A stretch of DNA of 64,000 nt from Berberis thunbergii (GCA_003290165.1 QNQO01007575.1:186001-250000), one strand, 5' to 3'; positions 10,612 to 22,990 are shown, counted from the stretch's first letter. Numbers and translations: made by a program. The notes: generated from the sequence alone by a model not told the origin.

Positions 10612-12703
10612 TGATGGAGATTTTATTAACCTAAATTAATAAGTTAATAAACCCTACTTGTAATACCGCAAGTGCATGGCTGTCTAATTAGTAGATAGTG
10701 GCAAATACGGGTCGATTCCGCGAGGATTGATGAAATAGTCGAATTCTAAGACTTATTTAAACTAATTTAGAGTTGGGGGTTATAGTATATGTAAATTACT
10801 AGGACCCATTGGGGGTACCACACTTTTGTGAGGAGGGGAGAGATAGACCCGTGCACCGCCACCTCCGTCCGGTCGGGTCGGGTCATTTAGAGATAAACCC
10901 ATTCTTTAAAAAAAATGTAAATTACTAAATTAAGAGAATGAAATTGAACAACCACAAATTAAATTGATAAGATGATGAAGGAGTGGACCGAGGCATCAAA
11001 TCCACCACAGGTTCTTCGAGATTCGTGTAATCTAAATTATTGTTTTCAGGAATCAACACGGATAATCTAAAGATTAATCTACATTTGTAATTGATTTCAG
11101 CAAAGGCATAAACCCTTAACATTGCATGTCTTTCTACGGCACACACAATCACATGTTTATTTTAACTAATTCTGAACCCCTAGCATTGCATGTCTTCTTA
11201 TGGCACACACAATCACAGATTCAAATTAATTGATTAAAGCAAGCTTCGAATATAAATAAAGGGGACTTCTAACTACCGATTAGTCTAGATAATTATTTCA
11301 GATATAATCGGTGAAAGCAAATTATTGAAATTAAGAAATCAACTGTGTTTAACATTCGAGCATATAGAAACCAATAAATTTAGATACGACAAACTCTAGG
11401 AAACCCTGTGGTTTCATTTTCGCCTCGGTGTGAGGTTTAGAAGATCATGGTGGATGGCATCATAGCATTGGTGTTGGTGGAATCCATCTCAGCACCAACA
11501 CACATCTCGAGAAAGATTTGTTGGTGGACTGTGGTGGCTCAGAGCAAAGTCTAGGGTGCGAATAACCAATTGATTCAAAACACAGTTGGTTCTCGCATTT
11601 TCTTCCTGCCCCTTCGTCTTCAGCGAGGCACTTTTTCCCTATCGATGGTTGGTGTTCGATGGAACATGCGAGAGAAGAAAATCAAATGATAGTGAGAGAG
11701 AAAAACGAGAGATAGGAATAACAGGGCAAAGTTGTTGTTGGCGAACAGAGAAGCGGAGAGGAACTTGGATGGAAGGTGGTATGTTGCTGTTCTACTTTGC
11801 TGTTGTTGTTTCTCCAGTAAAGATCACATGCAAGACAAATAAATAAGTGAGAAAGAGATGAAAATAGAGAAGGGGAGATGATAAGGAGAAAGAAAACGAA
11901 TGAGAGAAACAAGGGCTGTGGAACGGGCCGATCTTTATGGCTCTGTCGCGAGGTGGTGTGGGTTGCTGAAGAAGGAGAACAGGCAGAGAGAGAGATACGA
12001 GATAGAGACGTGAAAGAGGAGAGAAAAGGGTTGCAGTGTGGCTGCTGTTTGGCGTGATGGAGCAGGGATGAGAAGGATTAGGAGCAGGGGCTGCTCTGTT
12101 TCGGTGGTGGATCGTATTGGCTGTGAGAGAGAAGACCGCTAATGTCGGTAGTCTGCGGTTGTGCGAAACAGGGTGAGGAGGAGATGGCGTGGTGATGCAC
12201 TGGTGCGTGGACGGTGATGTTATGGAAGAAGAGGGATAGGGAGGAGAAAAACGATGAGGTGGTGATGGCGGGATGATCGCGCTGCCAGTTCTCCTATCGA
12301 ACGAGGATCGCCGGCAGGGTGGATGTGGCATGGTGGTTGGAAAAAGAGAGAAGGAATAAGGAAAATAGATCTTTCAAGAAAAGGGAAAGAGGAAACCAAA
12401 ATAGGGTTATCCTATTTCCTTGTAAGGTTGGGTTTGGGTTTCTAGGTCAACTTTTGGGCTTGGGCTTGTGTTAAATTAGATGGACCTAGGTTTGTTTGGG
12501 TTAGGTTTAGACATCTATTTTGTACCACCACTAGAATCAACCAATTGATCATTCCTCAAACTGTCGCCTTAATGCTATTTCATCGTTCTCGTTCAAATTC
12601 CTACAAAGACATGAAAACGAAATAATTAGAATAAAATATAATAATCGAAACACTAACATATATAAATTAAGGGATATATTATGTATTAATTACGTGAATA
12701 TCA
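10612..12703 (-). repeat. 3' LTR of the Athila-like element
   Basis: On the minus strand it begins TGATATTCACGTAATTAATA and ends TCTCCATCA. It matches the right LTR along its length apart from substitutions, small indels and a 113-bp insertion at 10,802-10,914. It contains a long Pro/Ser/His-rich open frame on the minus strand (12,331-11,792) that is not conserved in frame between copies. Confidence 0.92.
10802..10914. mobile_element. 113-bp poly(A)-tailed insertion with 13-bp target duplication
   Basis: The sequence ATGTAAATTACTA occurs directly before (10,789-10,801) and again after (10,915-10,927) this segment. The segment ends in an A run. The partner LTR has a single copy of the target and no insertion. 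This is the signature of a retroposed SINE or processed RNA, inserted after the parent element. Confidence 0.75.
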
Positions 12704-12722
12704 AATACCCCCAAACCTATAT
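12704..12722 (-). other. polypurine tract of the Athila-like element
   Basis: On the minus strand the purine-rich TAGGTTTGGGGGTATT abuts the start of the 3' LTR (TGATATTC), the position of plus-strand priming. Two further copies of the GGTTTGGGGG core lie at 14,528-14,545 and 14,972-14,987. Confidence 0.75.
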
Positions 12723-15096
12723 TTTGCCAGTCCTCGAGCAAAACAATAAAAATAAAATTCTAAATCACTTTTGCATGAATCATCGGTTTCACTTACCTTA
12801 AACGTGTAACAATGCTTTAAACCCCTAGATTACCTCTAGTGGACGAGTTCTAGTCTCGTGAGGGTTTCCAGAAATGTTACCCACAAACATTATGAATCAA
12901 TAAATTTTCAAAACATGGTAACTTGATCACTCTATCTATTATCCTTGGAGTAATCATCTGATTGCCAAAAATTCTAGAAAACAACTAACATTGTCAAAAT
13001 AATATATCAAAGAGTCTAACAATGATTTAATAGTACTCAAAGGTTAAATAAATTTCGTCAATTATTCTCAACTCGAAGTGTGTGTATGCATAGCCTTATC
13101 AACATAACTTTCTTTTTCTTAGTAAAGATACGACTAGATAACCTTTGGATAGTACGCTTCGACTATAAATCTCTCTTGTCACTTAGAAATGAATCACTTA
13201 GAGATTGGTTAGTTATCACTCAATTTATATGTGAGAAAGAGAATAAATTATAGAAACACAAACATCTCACATATAATAATCATGAAAAACAAACTTTTAA
13301 AAGAATGAAATGAATATGATCTCATGGAAAGGAATATCAATTACTTTGAGAATGTTGAATCAAACTCTATAGTTCTTGTCTATTTAATCTCCACATCTAT
13401 GAACCAAACCTTTACTTAAAATTAATTGGGTATTTATTAAGTTGAAATGAGGCTAAGATTTTGGCGAACAAGAATGAAAAAAGATATGCAAAAATTCTCT
13501 GAGAATGGATACACCCTTTAATAAACACGTGGGGGTTCTGAAGAGTAAACCAATGTTGTACATCATTAATTTTTCTTCATTCGAAAATCTTCTTCATATA
13601 TATTTTTTATTTTTCTTCGAAACATCAATTTTTTTTCTTTTATAAAACCAACGACATACTTTTCCCTTCTGCACAATAAAACATTTCAATCCCGAGGATT
13701 CATGGAATATTTAGTTTCAGCTCTTTTTTTCTCATTCCAAAAATATATCAACCATACACATTCTAAGAGACATTGGGTAAGGATAAAAATAGTATGGGAT
13801 ATTACTCCCTAATTGGAGTAGGTAATGGAGATGGGGTTAGCAAAGAAAAAATCTATTCAAAGGCTCAAATGCCTGCAAAAGGATATTCATTATTAGGTAG
13901 GCTAAAAAGGTTAAAAAAACGGTTTAAAAAAATGCCTATATCACTTCCTAAGCTCTAGTCGGTATGATAACATTTCAACTAAATAAACGAAGAAGTTCTA
14001 GTGCAATAATTCAATTTTAACATTATTTTCAAAGAAATTAATAAAGGAAACAAGAATAATGAGATCATCAACGAAATAGTGCGGACTCAAGAAAGTCAAA
14101 GTTTATTTAATGACTCTCTAGAAAAATAGAATATCTCAAAACTCACAAGGGTTAAGTCTCTACTATTATTCTAAGGTTTTCTGTTTAATATCTTACTGAT
14201 TAATTTCAAATTATGCTAACTTGCCTTATAGTGCAACTATCATGAAATATATTTAATTTAAGGATAATATCAAACCATATATTTTTTTTATTGATATATA
14301 AAAGTGACAATTGAAAACATGCATTCCTCAAATTTAAAGGCATACTTGAAAGCACACCCTCTTCATTGGAAAGGAACTTAGATTTTGAATACATTTTCAA
14401 ATCGAAAAATTTCACACAATCATAATTAACTATGTATTCAATGGAGATTGAGTAGAATACAATAGTCAATTGTGAAATACATTTCAGTTCAAATTTTTTG
14501 AAGAATGCAGAAAAAACTCATAAACTTCACCCCCAAACCTAAACCAAACATTGTTTTCAATGTATAAAATGATGATCATGACAGATGCAGAAAAAAGAAA
14601 ATATGAGAGTTAGAGTAATATTACCATGGAATTTTTTACCAATTTCGACGAAATCGTCCACCAATGAACGCCAAAAAACATAAGAATTGTGGACTCATCA
14701 TGATAAATTGATTAAAACAATACATGACAAAAAAATATACAAATGAAAAAAAGCTATTTGCATCAGTTGTAAGTCAAAATTGTTACGGAGCTAACGAGTA
14801 TGAGTGAAATGCAACTGGAAAGAACTCGAAAATCAATCCAGACTAACCATAATGACACAACTGACGCTAGGTTGCCTTATAGGAGTGCTTGGTTTAACAT
14901 CGTCAGCCCGACATGTATTCTTCCTCATAAATGATGTACCATGAAATGACGAGGAAGAACATAACAAACACTCCCCCAAACCTAAACACTTAGTCCACGA
15001 TGTTGACTAGATCATATAGCAACAACAGAAAAAAGTTGAGGATCCGTCCAACATATAGTAGCACCCACATGTAGCACAACATAAACTATCACATCC
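12723..15096 (-). other. gene-free interior of the Athila-like element
   Basis: This AT-rich region lies where reverse transcriptase, integrase and env-like ORFs sit in full-length Athila elements. No frame gives RT or integrase motifs; only short frames without recognised similarity are seen. Two internal polypurine-like tracts lie at its upstream end. Confidence 0.6.
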
Positions 15097-15564
15097 CTAA
15101 ATCATAGGGATCTGGAGCAGAAAGTTTTCATCAACATGGATATCCAGCAAATGACTCTTTCCTACTCCTAAAAAGGTACATCCTATGTCTGGTGTCAAAT
15201 CAGAAGATTGAATGTGTTGCACAATAGGATGGTCAAAACTAAAATCATTCCTTAAAAACAAGGGATCCACATAGGCAGTGTCAGTCACTATTAAAGGGAT
15301 GGAAAGAGGTATGTCTATAGATATATCAGGTGGTACAGGCTCATCATAACAAAATGAATTGCACAAAGATGATGAGCTAGACAGCTCAACAACACCCACA
15401 AACCTGGAATCAACACTATCTATGGGATGTATTCTTTTCAAAGAATATTGAGAATCAGACTTCATGTAGGAGTCACTAGGAGGACATATGTCAAATGGGT
15501 CATCATGAAAAGGCGAGAAAGGGAATGGGTCAGAAAGCCTAATAGTATCAGTAGAAGGGTTCAA
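15097..15564 (-). CDS. unrecognised 155-residue ORF downstream of the protease
   Basis: An uninterrupted frame of 155 codons starts MNPSTDTIRLSDPFPFSPF. It is rich in Asp, Ser, Pro and Ile, with repeated acidic, proline-containing segments such as FHDDPFDICPPSD, VPPDISIDIPLSIPLIV and DIHVDENFLLQIPMI. I recognise no domain, signal peptide or membrane segment. It sits where the polyprotein should run into reverse transcriptase, and may be the divergent C-terminal extension of the gag-protease frame. It is intact whereas the frames upstream carry breaks. Its function is unknown. Confidence 0.45.
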   Translation of the reverse strand: MNPSTDTIRLSDPFPFSPFHDDPFDICPPSDSYMKSDSQYSLKRIHPIDSVDSRFVGVVELSSSSSLCNSFCYDEPVPPDISIDIPLSIPLIVTDTAYVDPLFLRNDFSFDHPIVQHIQSSDLTPDIGCTFLGVGKSHLLDIHVDENFLLQIPMI

Positions 15565-15622
15565 TTTGACTCACTGAGTTAAAGGAGTTCCACTTTAGGT
15601 GTTCATGTGTAACCCGAATCCA

Positions 15623-17952
15623 TTATAGGGCTAAATCAAGCAAAACATTTACTTCCCTAATGGAATCATCAATATCGAAGTCTAAACCGAAGTGAGTCAA
15701 ACATGCTGCTAAGGGATCATCTAATGCAGAATGCAATAAGAAATTCTCCACCGAACTCTCAATCATGTTAACTTTATAAACATCCTCGGACTCAGGAGGT
15801 TGTTGGATTACATTAAAGACATTGAGTTCGACGGTCATGTTGCAAAATGATAGTTTCATCCTTCCATTTCACAGTTAATAATAACATTAGATGTGGCAAA
15901 AAATTGATGACCCAAAATAACTGGAATGTGTTTGGATGGGTTGTGAACATGTTGTGTATCAAGAACTATGAAGTCCACTGGAAAATAGAAATTTTCAGCC
16001 TTAATGATCACATCCTTTATAACACCGCGGGGAATTCTAATTGACCTATCTGCCAATTGCAATGTTACTTTAGTCGGTTTTAGTCCGCCAAGACCTAATT
16101 GCTCATAAACAGAGTATGACAACAAATTAACACTCGCCCCCAAATCCAACAATGTCTTATCAATCATATGATCACCGATAACACAAAAAATAGTCGGGCA
16201 CCAAGGATCTTTATACTTAGGCGGAGTTCTGTGCTGAATAATTGAGCTTACTTGCTCGACGATGAAGGCTCTCTTTTGCACATGTAGCTTTCACTTTTGT
16301 GTGCAAAGATCCTTCAAAATTTTGGCATAGATAGGAACTTTCTTAGTATCATCGAGCAATGGAATATTAATGTGAACTTGTTTATAAATTTCCATTACAT
16401 CGTTAACATTTGTTCCTTTCTTTGCTGGAGCTAACCGTGATGGAAATGGTGCCCTTGGCGAATAAGATGCCTGAGTGGGGTCAAAGTCAAGAGGCACATC
16501 AGATAGAGATGCAACCTGCTTTGACTTAGACGGAGATACAACGACACTCAAATCGGGCACTTGTACCCGATTGTCAACATGTTTTCCACACCTAAGGGTA
16601 GTAATAGATTGGACATCTTCATGGCGTGACTCAGATGTACTATCAACTGCGATTTGACCCTTCGGGTTTGGAACAGGTTAACTAGGAAATCTCCCTGGCT
16701 CTCTCTCAGAAGAAGACTGAGTAATCTTTCTCACAGCTATCTCAAGTCTATTGAGGGCTTGAGATTGGTGTTGAGTTGTGGCTTTCAACTCAAATATGTT
16801 CTTAGAATTCTGCTTAATTATACTTTTTGAGCGCTGCAAAAATCAATTAACCATTTCCTCTAAACTTAATGTGTTTGATGGAGGAACTTGGTTAAGGTGG
16901 GGCCTAACAGGGCTAGAGGCTTGAGGAGTCTGGGAGACAACAACAGGTCCCCCTTGATGTGGGCCATGGGCCCAGGGAAGATTTGGATGTTTGGCGAACC
17001 CTGAATTATAATAGTTAGGTTGCGGATTATTGCCAAGTCGCCGCATTGCATTAAAAGAGTTGACTTGTTCATCATAGTATGCAGGATAATCGTTTTGCAA
17101 GTCACAATTAGCTATTGAATGACCAGAACTCGAACATGCAGCACATACTTCAGATGAAGTGTTTGCGGGAAGTGCAGGTTGAGTCAAATTCAAAAGTGCA
17201 TCTATCTTTTGAGCCATGGTCATAACAAATGTCTCTAACTTCGAGGCAGAAGGGGGGTGAACAGATGTATCTCTAATTTCATATATACCGCCCTTACGCC
17301 TATCAGACTCCTTTCTCGAATAATCCCATAGCTGAGAATTTTTGGAAAGCGTTTCAAAGAATTCCCATATCTCATTGACACTCATCTTTATTAATGACTT
17401 ACCACCAGTGGCATCAATCATATGACGATTTGAGGGGTTAAACCGTCTTGAAAGTATCGAATTAGCCGCCAATTCTCGAATCCGTGATGGGGACACCTGA
17501 CAATGAGCTCATTGAACCTTTCCAACATTCATAGAAATGTTCATCCTCTTTTTGTTGAAAATTAGATAAATCTTTTCGGACGACATTCGTTTTATGAATG
17601 GGAAAATACTTAGTCAAGAACTTTCTTGACAACGCATCCCATGATGTGATGGATCCTGTCTCTAATGCATTTAACCATAATTTCGCCTTATCTTTCAAAT
17701 AAAGGGAAACAACCTAAGACGGACCGAATCATCAGAAAAGTTATGGTACTTCATGGTGGCGCAGATGTCAAGAAACTCTTTGACATGAAGATAAGGGTCT
17801 TCTTTCTCGAAACCATAAAAAGAAGGCAGCAGATGAATAATAGATGGTTTGAGTTCGAAACTGTTAGCATTTGTCTCAGGTAAGACAATGCATGGCGAAA
17901 CACTACTAGGAAAAGGAGTGAAGTAATCCTTAAACGCCTTCCCATCAGCCAT
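15623..17952 (-). pseudogene. Athila-like gag-protease polyprotein, frame-broken
   Basis: The frame starts MADGKAFKDYF and continues with gag segments FELKPSIIHLLPSFYGFEKE, DPYLHVKEFLDICATMKYHN, KDKAKLWLNALETGSITSWD and MIDATGGKSLIKMSVNEIWE, the Athila gag pattern. A CAACSSSGHSIANC zinc-knuckle-like segment follows. The aspartic protease has LLDLGASVNLLSYSVYEQLG, with the Leu-Gly-Ala-Ser form of the catalytic loop typical of Athila, and VILGHQFFATSNVIINC. At least four breaks (near 17,698-17,704, 17,519-17,523, 17,429-17,431 and 15,867-15,869) each need one base added in a homopolymer. Several in-frame stops also exist, for example after LEEMVN and after KDLCTQK. The protease end reads ELNVFNVIQQPPESEDVYKV, but RT never follows. 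Confidence 0.85.
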
Positions 17953-18960
17953 CTAGGTGGATAAGGATGATGAACCTAAATAGGTAATGGGGACTTCAAA
18001 GATCTCCTCGAAGTCTTGTCGAACAAGCCTACTCTTAGAATCACGCACCCAGGTACGCATAAACTATTGGATATCGAAGGTTCAAAGCCAATACTCCTAA
18101 ACAGGCTTCAATTTTTATTTTTTAATTAATTTTTTAAATGAAAGCCTAACCGCTATATGAAGATGACCTAACTCTAAAAAAATAAAAACAACGGAACCCG
18201 AAGTGACACCTAAATGATGTACAAACAAAATAAATGGCAGATGGCCCTAGAGCTTTTCTTTACTAATGCAAGGCTAAAATTTAACTCAATTTACATAACC
18301 ATGGGAGAGACACGGTAATTTCCTATCAATCTGCCACTACAAAGTTGCTCCGACCTTTTTTTTCACTATCTAGCGCAAAGTGAAATGTCAGTTCAAAAAC
18401 TGTTCCAAATGGGATATGTTCCTTTACTCGACCACTTTAAGATATCAAACGTCCAAAGAGAGTCCCTATGAGCGTCACACCTGTCCTAGGTAATTATCAT
18501 GTTACAAATTTAAATAGTTAAGGCCTAGGTTCCTAACCCTAAAATAGTTGATGATTAACCTATCCGAGGGAGAGGGCACGAAAGTTTCAACTCAATCTTG
18601 TCACTATTCAAATTTGCATGCAATACTACCTAGAACAAGCTAAACACAAGTGATCACAAAGAAACCGCGTGCAGATGTGGTGGGTAGAACTTACTTCCGG
18701 CGTGAACCTCTTTCGGGTTACTTGCAACGCTGGGTAGAAGTCGATTTCTGAGAGTTTCCTCGAGAATCGCAATATTTTACTTCGTTCCCACTTGAGCTCC
18801 TATGTGTGTGACCGCCTGCAAAATAAATGCAAAAATAATTCAAACTCAAGCAAATAAAACAAATAAGAAAGTGACTCGTAACACTGTTCCTAAAAAGAAA
18901 ATTAAACCTAATTTATAAACTAGCAAAAACAACCTTAGATTTCAATTGTACCGTTACAAT
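17953..18960 (-). other. leader of the Athila-like element
   Basis: This is the untranslated region between the primer binding site and gag. No gene is seen. A few short purine- and pyrimidine-rich stretches are present. Confidence 0.6.
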
Positions 18961-18983
18961 CCCCGGCAACAGCGCCAAAAACT
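18961..18983 (-). other. primer binding site, tRNA-Asp type
   Basis: On the minus strand the sequence next to the 5' LTR reads TTTTTGGCGCTGTTGCCGGG. It matches the classical Athila primer site complementary to the 3' end of tRNA-Asp (TGGCGCCGTTGCCGG), with one C-to-T change that still allows G-U pairing. Confidence 0.88.
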
Positions 18984-20914
18984 TGAAGGAGATTTTATTA
19001 ACCTAAATTAATAAGTTAATAAACCCTACTTGTAATACCGCAAGTGCAAGACTATCTAACTAGTAGATAGTGGCAAATACGGGTAGATCCCACGAGGTTT
19101 GACGAGACAATCAAATTCTAAAATTTATTTAAACTAATTTAGAGTTTGGGGTTACAATAGATGTAAATTAGTAAATTAAGATAATTATATTGAACAACTA
19201 AAAATTAAATTGATAAGATGATGAAGGAGTGGACCGAGAAATCGAATCCACAAAAAATTCTTTGAAATTCGTGTAATTTAAATTATTATTTTCAAGAATC
19301 AACACAACTAATATAAAGATTAATCAACATTTGCAATTGATTTCAGCAAAGGCATAAACCCCTAGCAATACATGTCTTTCTACGGCACACACAATTACAA
19401 ATTCAAATTAATTGATTAAAGCATGCTTCAAATATCAATAAAGGGAACTTCTAACTGCCGATTAGTCTAGATAATTATTCCGGATATAATCGGTGAAAGT
19501 AAATTATTAAAATTCAGAAATCAACTGTTTTTAACATACGAGCATATAAAACAATAAATTTAGATACGATAAACTCTAGGAAACCCTGTGGTTTCATCTT
19601 TGCCTCGGCGTGGGGTCTAGAAGATCATGGTGGATGGTGTCGCAACATTGGTGTAGGTGGAATCCATCTCAGCATCAACACACATCCCGAAAAGAGTTGT
19701 TGGTGGACTGTGGTGGCTCCAAGCAAAGTCTGGGGTGTGAATAACCAACTGATTCAAAACTTAGTTGGTTCCCGTGTTTTCTTCCTGCGCCTTCGTCTCC
19801 AGTAAGGTGCTTCATCCCTACCGATGGTTGGTGTTCGATGGAACCTGCGAGATAAGAAAATCAGATGATAATAAGAGAGAAAAAAGAGAAAGATGAAGAA
19901 CAGGGCAAAGTCGTTGTTGGCGAAGAGAGAAGCGGAGAGGAGCTCGACTGGGAGGTGGTCTGTTGCTGCTCTGCTTTGTTGTTGCTATTTCTTCGGTAAA
20001 GATCACCGGCAAGACAAATAAATAAGTGAGAAAGAGATGAAAACAGAGAAGGGGAGATGAAAGAGATGAGAAGGAGGAAGAAAATGAATGAGAGAAACAG
20101 GGGCAGTGGAGCGGGCTAGTCTGTCTGACTTTGTCGCGAGGTGGTGTGGGTTGCTGAAGAAGAAGAACAGGAAGAGAGAGAGAGAGGAGAAAGAGAGGAG
20201 AAAAAAGAGTTGCGGTGTTGCTGTTGTTTGGCGTGAGGGAACAGGGATGAGAAGGACTAGGAGCAGGGGTTTGCTCTGTTTCGATGGTGGTGTGCGTGGG
20301 TCATATTGGCTGCGAGAAAAAAGAGGGAACACGCAGGAAGAGAGAAGACGGTTGATGATGGTGGTCTGCGATTGTGCAAAATAGGGTGAGGATGAGGTGG
20401 CGTGGTGGTGCGTGGACGATGATGTTGTGGAAGAAGAGGGACAGGGAGGAGAAAGACGATGAGGTGGTGATGGCGGGATGATCGCACTGCCGATTCTCCT
20501 ATCGAGCGAGGATCGCCGACAGGGTGGATGTGGCGTGGTGGCTGGAAAAAGAGAGGGAAGAAGGAAAAGAGATCCTCGAAGAGATGGGAAAGAGGAAACC
20601 TAAATAAGGTTTTCCTCTTTCCTTGTTAGGTTGGGTTTGGGTTTCTAGGTCAACTTTTGGGGTTGGGCTTGTGTTAAATTAGGTGGACCTGGGTTTGTTT
20701 GGGTTAGGTTTAGACATATGACCCGCTACTTTGTACCACCACTAGAATCAACCAAATGATCATTCCTCAAATTGTCGCCTTAATGCGATTTCATCGTTCA
20801 AACTCAAATTTCTACAAAAACATGAAAATAAAATAATTAGAATAAAATATAATTATTGAAACACTAACATATATAAATTAAGGGATATTTTATGTATTAA
20901 TTACGTGAATATCA
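18984..20914 (-). repeat. 5' LTR of the Athila-like element
   Basis: On the minus strand it begins TGATATTCACGTAATTAATA, as in the 3' LTR, and ends TCTCCTTCA before the primer binding site. It is 1,931 bp long and lacks the 113-bp insertion found in its partner. The many substitutions between the two LTRs indicate an old insertion; I could not compute a divergence. Confidence 0.92.
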
Positions 20915-20919
20915 GCCCA

Positions 20920-22330
20920 CAAGCGAAAGAATGCTCCATCGAACATCACAATCAAATATAGTATACGGGGGTACAAAATCGACAACCAGGAGTGTCACGA
21001 CAAACCACAGCCAGATACGGCAAACTCACACGCTCAATCTATCGGAACGGGTAACATGGGAAAAGTATCAGGTTGACACAGGTAGGGTGCACTTTTCGGC
21101 TGCGGGATGAGAGGGACATCCAGAAGTCAATGGCCCAATCCATGGACCATGTCCAACTCTTCTTCATCTCGAGATCCTGAATTCCAGCACAAAGCGGGAC
21201 AACGGGTTAATCGAGAAGTAGCAGAGGTGGCGACCACGAAGTTGGACGCGGATGTTATTTATGAGATAAAGCATTCAGGAACAACGATAAGGCACCTGCA
21301 CATAAAAGACAAACTCTTCACTTGGGAGAGAATCTTCACCACTTCTCCGTGGTATGAAAAGAAATTATGAAACCTCAGCGGATCAACTACGTGCCCACCC
21401 ATATCAGGTGACCATGCATAACAACTATCTTTATGCCTAATCAGTGCAAGTGTCAGAACATTCAAAGACTCCAAAGACATAGATTCAATTTCAGCCTTTG
21501 GAAAACCTAAAGCATTTTCCTAAGCCTTTGGAAAATTCAAAGCATCTTTTCCAAACAAGGACATTACAGAATATAAGCTCTGCGAAAGCTAGTACTTACA
21601 ACGATTGGAAAACACCATTATATGGACGTGATGGTTCACCAAGCAAGCACTCAAGCATTAACTGCCAAGCATTGAATACCGTATGGAAAACTGGAAGACC
21701 AGGGTTCCCAAGGAAACTGCATAGACCACGTCAATCAATTAATGGCGCTGCACGCAACCCCATCAATTGAAGAGGAGTAATCGATATTCAATCGTCACGC
21801 AGCCTACGCCGTACATGTGTCACCGCACAATCTACGTCGTACACACAACGCATCGTGCAGGAAACCTTAGCCCTTCCTCTGCAGGCCCATGGGCTCAGCT
21901 TATTATTCAAACAACACTCTATTACATGCTTGGCACAAGCACTAGAAATCCTAGTCAACCCTGACATACGGATTGTACCTACAGATCACCAACTGATTTA
22001 AGATAATTTCATCCACTCCATGCAACATGCTGATGGATTAGGTTCACACGCCCCCTAGCAGGCAGAACCTTTTTTCAAACAAGGCAAGCTTAGTCAGCCA
22101 AAGCTAATGACAACGACTTCTAGTTCAACCCGTCACCTAGTCTGCGTAGCGCGGGCATCGACGATTTAGGAAGTGGGAGTCTAATCAGCGATATCACACT
22201 CGGTGATGACGACTCACCAAGGATCATTGCCCCCTTCACGATCAATGATTACCAAACCTAATCAGGTAAGCCTAACTGGTGACGACTAGTAACGAAAGCT
22301 TCTGATCAAAACCTGGACTTGAAGCCCCCA
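20920..22330 (+). other. Tat-like element interior, no gene recognised
   Basis: The sequence interrupted at 10,611 resumes here with GCCCACAAGCGAAAGAATGC. A frame at 21,107-21,370 contains VATTKLDADVIYEIKHSGTT, but I recognise no domain. No reverse transcriptase or integrase motif is seen. A degenerate first unit of the following tandem array may start near 22,166. Confidence 0.5.
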
Positions 22331-22334
22331 CGGC

Positions 22335-22990
22335 GAGGTTTAGAAGGTGTGAGCCTAGTTAGTCCCGAACTGATTCTGATGACTCGCCACAGGACAACTG
22401 CTTTTCAGCGTGGCCGCCAAATCACCAAACCTGAACTTTTAGCCTGCGCTATGGGGGTGTAGATAGTCTAGAAGGTGGGAACCCAGTCAGCCACAACCTG
22501 ATTCCGACAGTTTTCCACGGGACCACTGCTTTTCAGTGTGGCTGTCGAATCCTCCCAAATTTGTAGTTTGGTGCACTCAGGTGTAGATAATTTCTATGGT
22601 GGGAGCCTAGTCAGTCTTGAACTGATTCTGATGGTTTGTCACGGGACCACTATTTTTCAGCCTGGTTGGTAAACCCTTCTCAAATTCATAGACCCCACCG
22701 CGCGGGGAAGGTGTAAATGGTTTGAAAGGTGGGAGCCTAGTCAGTCCTGAACTGATTCTGATGGCTTGCCACGAGACCACTATTTTTCAGCCTGGTCACC
22801 AAACCTTTACTCCTCCAATCTGTAGTCCGCTCTGCTTGAACATAAATGATTTGTAAGGTGAGAGCCTAGTCAGTCAAAAACTGATTCCGACGGCTTGCCA
22901 CGGGACCACTGCTCTTCAGCCTGGTCGCCAAACCTTTACTCCCAGAATCTGTAGTCCACATGGCTCAGACATAAACAATTCGAAATGTGG
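22335..22990. repeat. 128-130 bp tandem repeat array in the Tat-like element
   Basis: At least five units begin near 22,345, 22,469, 22,597, 22,727 and 22,855, spaced 128-130 bp. Each holds GGTGGGAGCCTAGTCAGT, an AACTGATTC(T/C)GA segment, GGGACCACT and TTTTCAGCCTGGT. Units 3 to 5 are the most alike. Tandem repeats in the non-coding 3' part are known from the Ogre/Retand branch of Tat elements. Confidence 0.85.

Larger units (their letters stand above)
10612..20914 (-). mobile_element. complete Athila-like Ty3/gypsy element, gag-protease only
   Basis: Two long LTRs (10,612-12,703 and 18,984-20,914) bound a 6.3-kb interior. A perfect 5-bp target duplication GCCCA flanks the element (10,607-10,611 and 20,915-20,919). 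The interior has a tRNA-Asp-type primer binding site, Athila-like gag and protease, and a polypurine tract, all read on the minus strand. No reverse transcriptase, RNase H or integrase is found: about 2.4 kb between the last ORF and the 3' LTR are gene-free. It is therefore non-autonomous and must have been mobilised by enzymes supplied in trans. Confidence 0.9.

Noticed and set aside
12704..15096. An env-like gene in the Athila-like element
   Set aside because: No long frame, signal peptide or membrane segment is visible in this interval.
22335..22990. CRISPR-like repeat array
   Set aside because: Units are 128-130 bp, diverged and without unique spacers, in a plant retrotransposon.
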